Of a DNA stretch of 14,918 nucleotides, positions 13,726 through 14,918 are shown one piece after another. The DNA is taken from contig CAYPHA010000095.1 in the NCBI GenBank assembly GCA_964410215.1, positions 1 to 14,918 of the forward strand, written 5' to 3'. The translations under genes and the position numbers were made by a program. Under the pieces are notes generated by a model. It was not told where the DNA came from. It saw only the letters and a list, made by a program, of their open reading frames with translations, and searched no databases. This stretch comes from CAYPHA01 sp964410215. GTDB taxonomy: Bacteria > Calditrichota > Calditrichia > Calditrichales > CAYPHA01. Position 1 is the first letter of the stretch; each line of letters begins with the position of its first letter.

Positions 13726-14918
13726 GTGAGATCCAAAACATCAATGTTCAGTATAATCATTATTTTATTTCTGGTATTTGCCTTTGCATCAGATGCCGGT
13801 GCCATTCCGGCTTTTGCCAGGCATTATAAGATTTCCTGTACCACCTGCCATGATCCTTTCCCCAAGCTGAAGCCATACGGTGACGAATTCGCCGGTGATG
13901 GCTTTGTTATGCCTGAAGAGGAGTCAGATCGTGATTATATCATAGCCGGAGATGACCTGTTGCGTCTGAACCGCGATTTTCCGATCGCTGTCCGTGCCGA
14001 TCTGCTGGCGGCTCATGATTCGGACAAGGAAGTGAAATCTGATCTCAGGACACCCTGGGGATTAAAACTGCTTTCCGGGGGTTTGTTATATAAGAACATC
14101 GGCTACTATTTTTATTTTTATATCTCAGAACGCGGTGAAGTGGCAGGTGTCGAAGATGCCTATATACATTTTAACAACCTGTTTGGCAGGGAGTTTGATA
14201 TTATGGTCGGTCAATTCCAGACCTCGGATCCCTTGATGAAACGGGAATTGCGTCTGACTGTGGAGGACTATGAGATTTATAAGAGCCGGATCGGGGCTTC
14301 GGGAACCAACCTGGCTTATGATCGCGGCGTTATGCTGGTTTATGGCATTCCTCAAACCGGTACCGATCTGGTGGCAATGGTCGTAAATGGAAATGGTATT
14401 CCCGAGGCCGGTGAAAACAGGGTGTATGATAATGACAAGTATAAGAATTTCGGCTTGCGTGTGACGCAGGGTATCGGTGACATTGCCAGTGTAGGCGGAT
14501 TTTACTATTATGGGAAGGAAAGCATCTCTCATCAGCTGGTGGATCCCATTGAAACCTATACGGGAACGAATGAAGTGACTTATATGGGTCCCGATGTCAG
14601 TGTGGGGCTCGGCATTCTCGAATTTACAGGGCAGTACCTCCTCAGAAAGGACACGGAACCGATGTCCGGCATGGAAGACATCGAAACGACAGGTATTGTC
14701 GCGGAAGTCATCTATGCACCGCAAAAGGATAAATCCAGATTTTATCTGACCGGTTTGTATAATAATATCGATTCCGATATGGATGCTTTTGATTATGAGA
14801 CAGCGACGCTCAGCGGTACCTATCTGGTGGCCCGGAATCTGCGACTGATCGGTGAATATACGCGGAACCTTAAGAAAGAGTCCAATCTTCTCACGGTCGG
14901 CGTTATCAGCGCATTTTA
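13726..14918 (+). CDS. Monohaem cytochrome fused to outer-membrane porin (Cyc2-like), 3' end at window edge
   Basis: From GTG 13726 the frame is open to the window end (397 full codons). Residues 1-26 are a signal peptide (hydrophobic IIIILFLVFAFA, cleavage after AGA). The mature start IPAFARHYKISCTTCHDPFP carries one haem site, C38-C41-H42, followed by KLKPYGDEFAGDGF. This IPxFAR..xxCxxCHxxFPxLxxxG layout is that of Cyc2-type and related outer-membrane cytochromes. The rest shows alternating, aromatic and glycine-rich strands (YKNIGYYFYFYISERGE, FDIMVGQFQTSDPL, LVAMVVNGNGIPEAGEN, VGGFYYYGKE), as in porin beta-barrels. In Cyc2 the haem plug inside the barrel takes electrons from outside, for example from Fe(II). 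The last codon is TTT (Phe) then TA, so a TAA or TAG stop may fall one base past the window, giving an outer-membrane-type C-terminal Phe. True Cyc2 versus a relative cannot be settled here. Confidence 0.85.
   Translation, partial: MRSKTSMFSIIIILFLVFAFASDAGAIPAFARHYKISCTTCHDPFPKLKPYGDEFAGDGFVMPEEESDRDYIIAGDDLLRLNRDFPIAVRADLLAAHDSDKEVKSDLRTPWGLKLLSGGLLYKNIGYYFYFYISERGEVAGVEDAYIHFNNLFGREFDIMVGQFQTSDPLMKRELRLTVEDYEIYKSRIGASGTNLAYDRGVMLVYGIPQTGTDLVAMVVNGNGIPEAGENRVYDNDKYKNFGLRVTQGIGDIASVGGFYYYGKESISHQLVDPIETYTGTNEVTYMGPDVSVGLGILEFTGQYLLRKDTEPMSGMEDIETTGIVAEVIYAPQKDKSRFYLTGLYNNIDSDMDAFDYETATLSGTYLVARNLRLIGEYTRNLKKESNLLTVGVISAF

Noticed and set aside
14125..14724. 199-codon minus-strand open frame
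   Set aside because: Antisense to the haem-porin gene, which has a signal peptide, a CXXCH site and barrel-like strands; composition of the antisense product is not protein-like.
1..14918. CRISPR arrays, tRNA or rRNA genes, insertion sequences, transposases or phage genes
   Set aside because: None seen on either strand; the only tandem repeat is the short heptamer tract at 11656-11682.

Overview
The window looks like a chromosomal segment of moderate GC from a Gram-negative, haem-rich and respiratorily flexible bacterium. Outer-membrane features (a beta-barrel fused to a haem domain), multihaem cytochrome c, an oxygen-independent coproporphyrinogen oxidase and the gene order ccsA/hemX-hemA-hemC-hemD-hemE-hemN-hemH fit best with the Bacteroidota/Balneolota/Ignavibacteria/Calditrichota (FCB) side of the tree. 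That placement is inference from gene order and protein style; there is no rRNA or other taxonomic marker here.

Positions 1-6899, minus strand: a tightly packed tetrapyrrole operon. Reading in its own direction it starts with a CcsA/HemX-like membrane protein, then hemA, hemC, hemD, hemE, hemN and the first half of hemH, which runs out of the window. Several junctions are overlaps or abutments (hemA/hemC 0 nt, hemC/hemD 4-nt ATGA overlap, hemD/hemE 1-nt TAATG overlap). Together these make haem from glutamyl-tRNA, apart from hemL, hemB and the protoporphyrinogen oxidase step, which are not in the window.

Positions 6900-7901: no intact gene. The minus strand holds the eroded remains of an OpuC/OsmF-type glycine betaine/choline ABC transporter: a substrate-binding domain with an internal deletion and no start, running out of frame into the last ~50 codons of a transporter permease.

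Positions 7902-12068, plus strand: a 975-residue protein (about 650 helical, charged residues, then an AAA+/STAND-like NTPase and a winged helix) overlaps or abuts an MscS-type channel gene, forming a two-gene unit whose joint role I do not recognise. A run of 7-bp A-rich tandem repeats follows, then a small cupin gene. This ATPase-channel pair is the best candidate here for an undescribed system.

Positions 12069-14918, plus strand: an AT-rich gap (with a curious four-cysteine mini-ORF at its left edge), then a secreted five-haem cytochrome c and, 12 nt downstream behind a strong ribosome binding site, a protein with one N-terminal CXXCH haem site followed by a porin-like beta-barrel. The pair resembles porin-cytochrome conduits (Cyc2-like) that move electrons across the outer membrane, and its haem would be supplied by the operon at the other end of the window.
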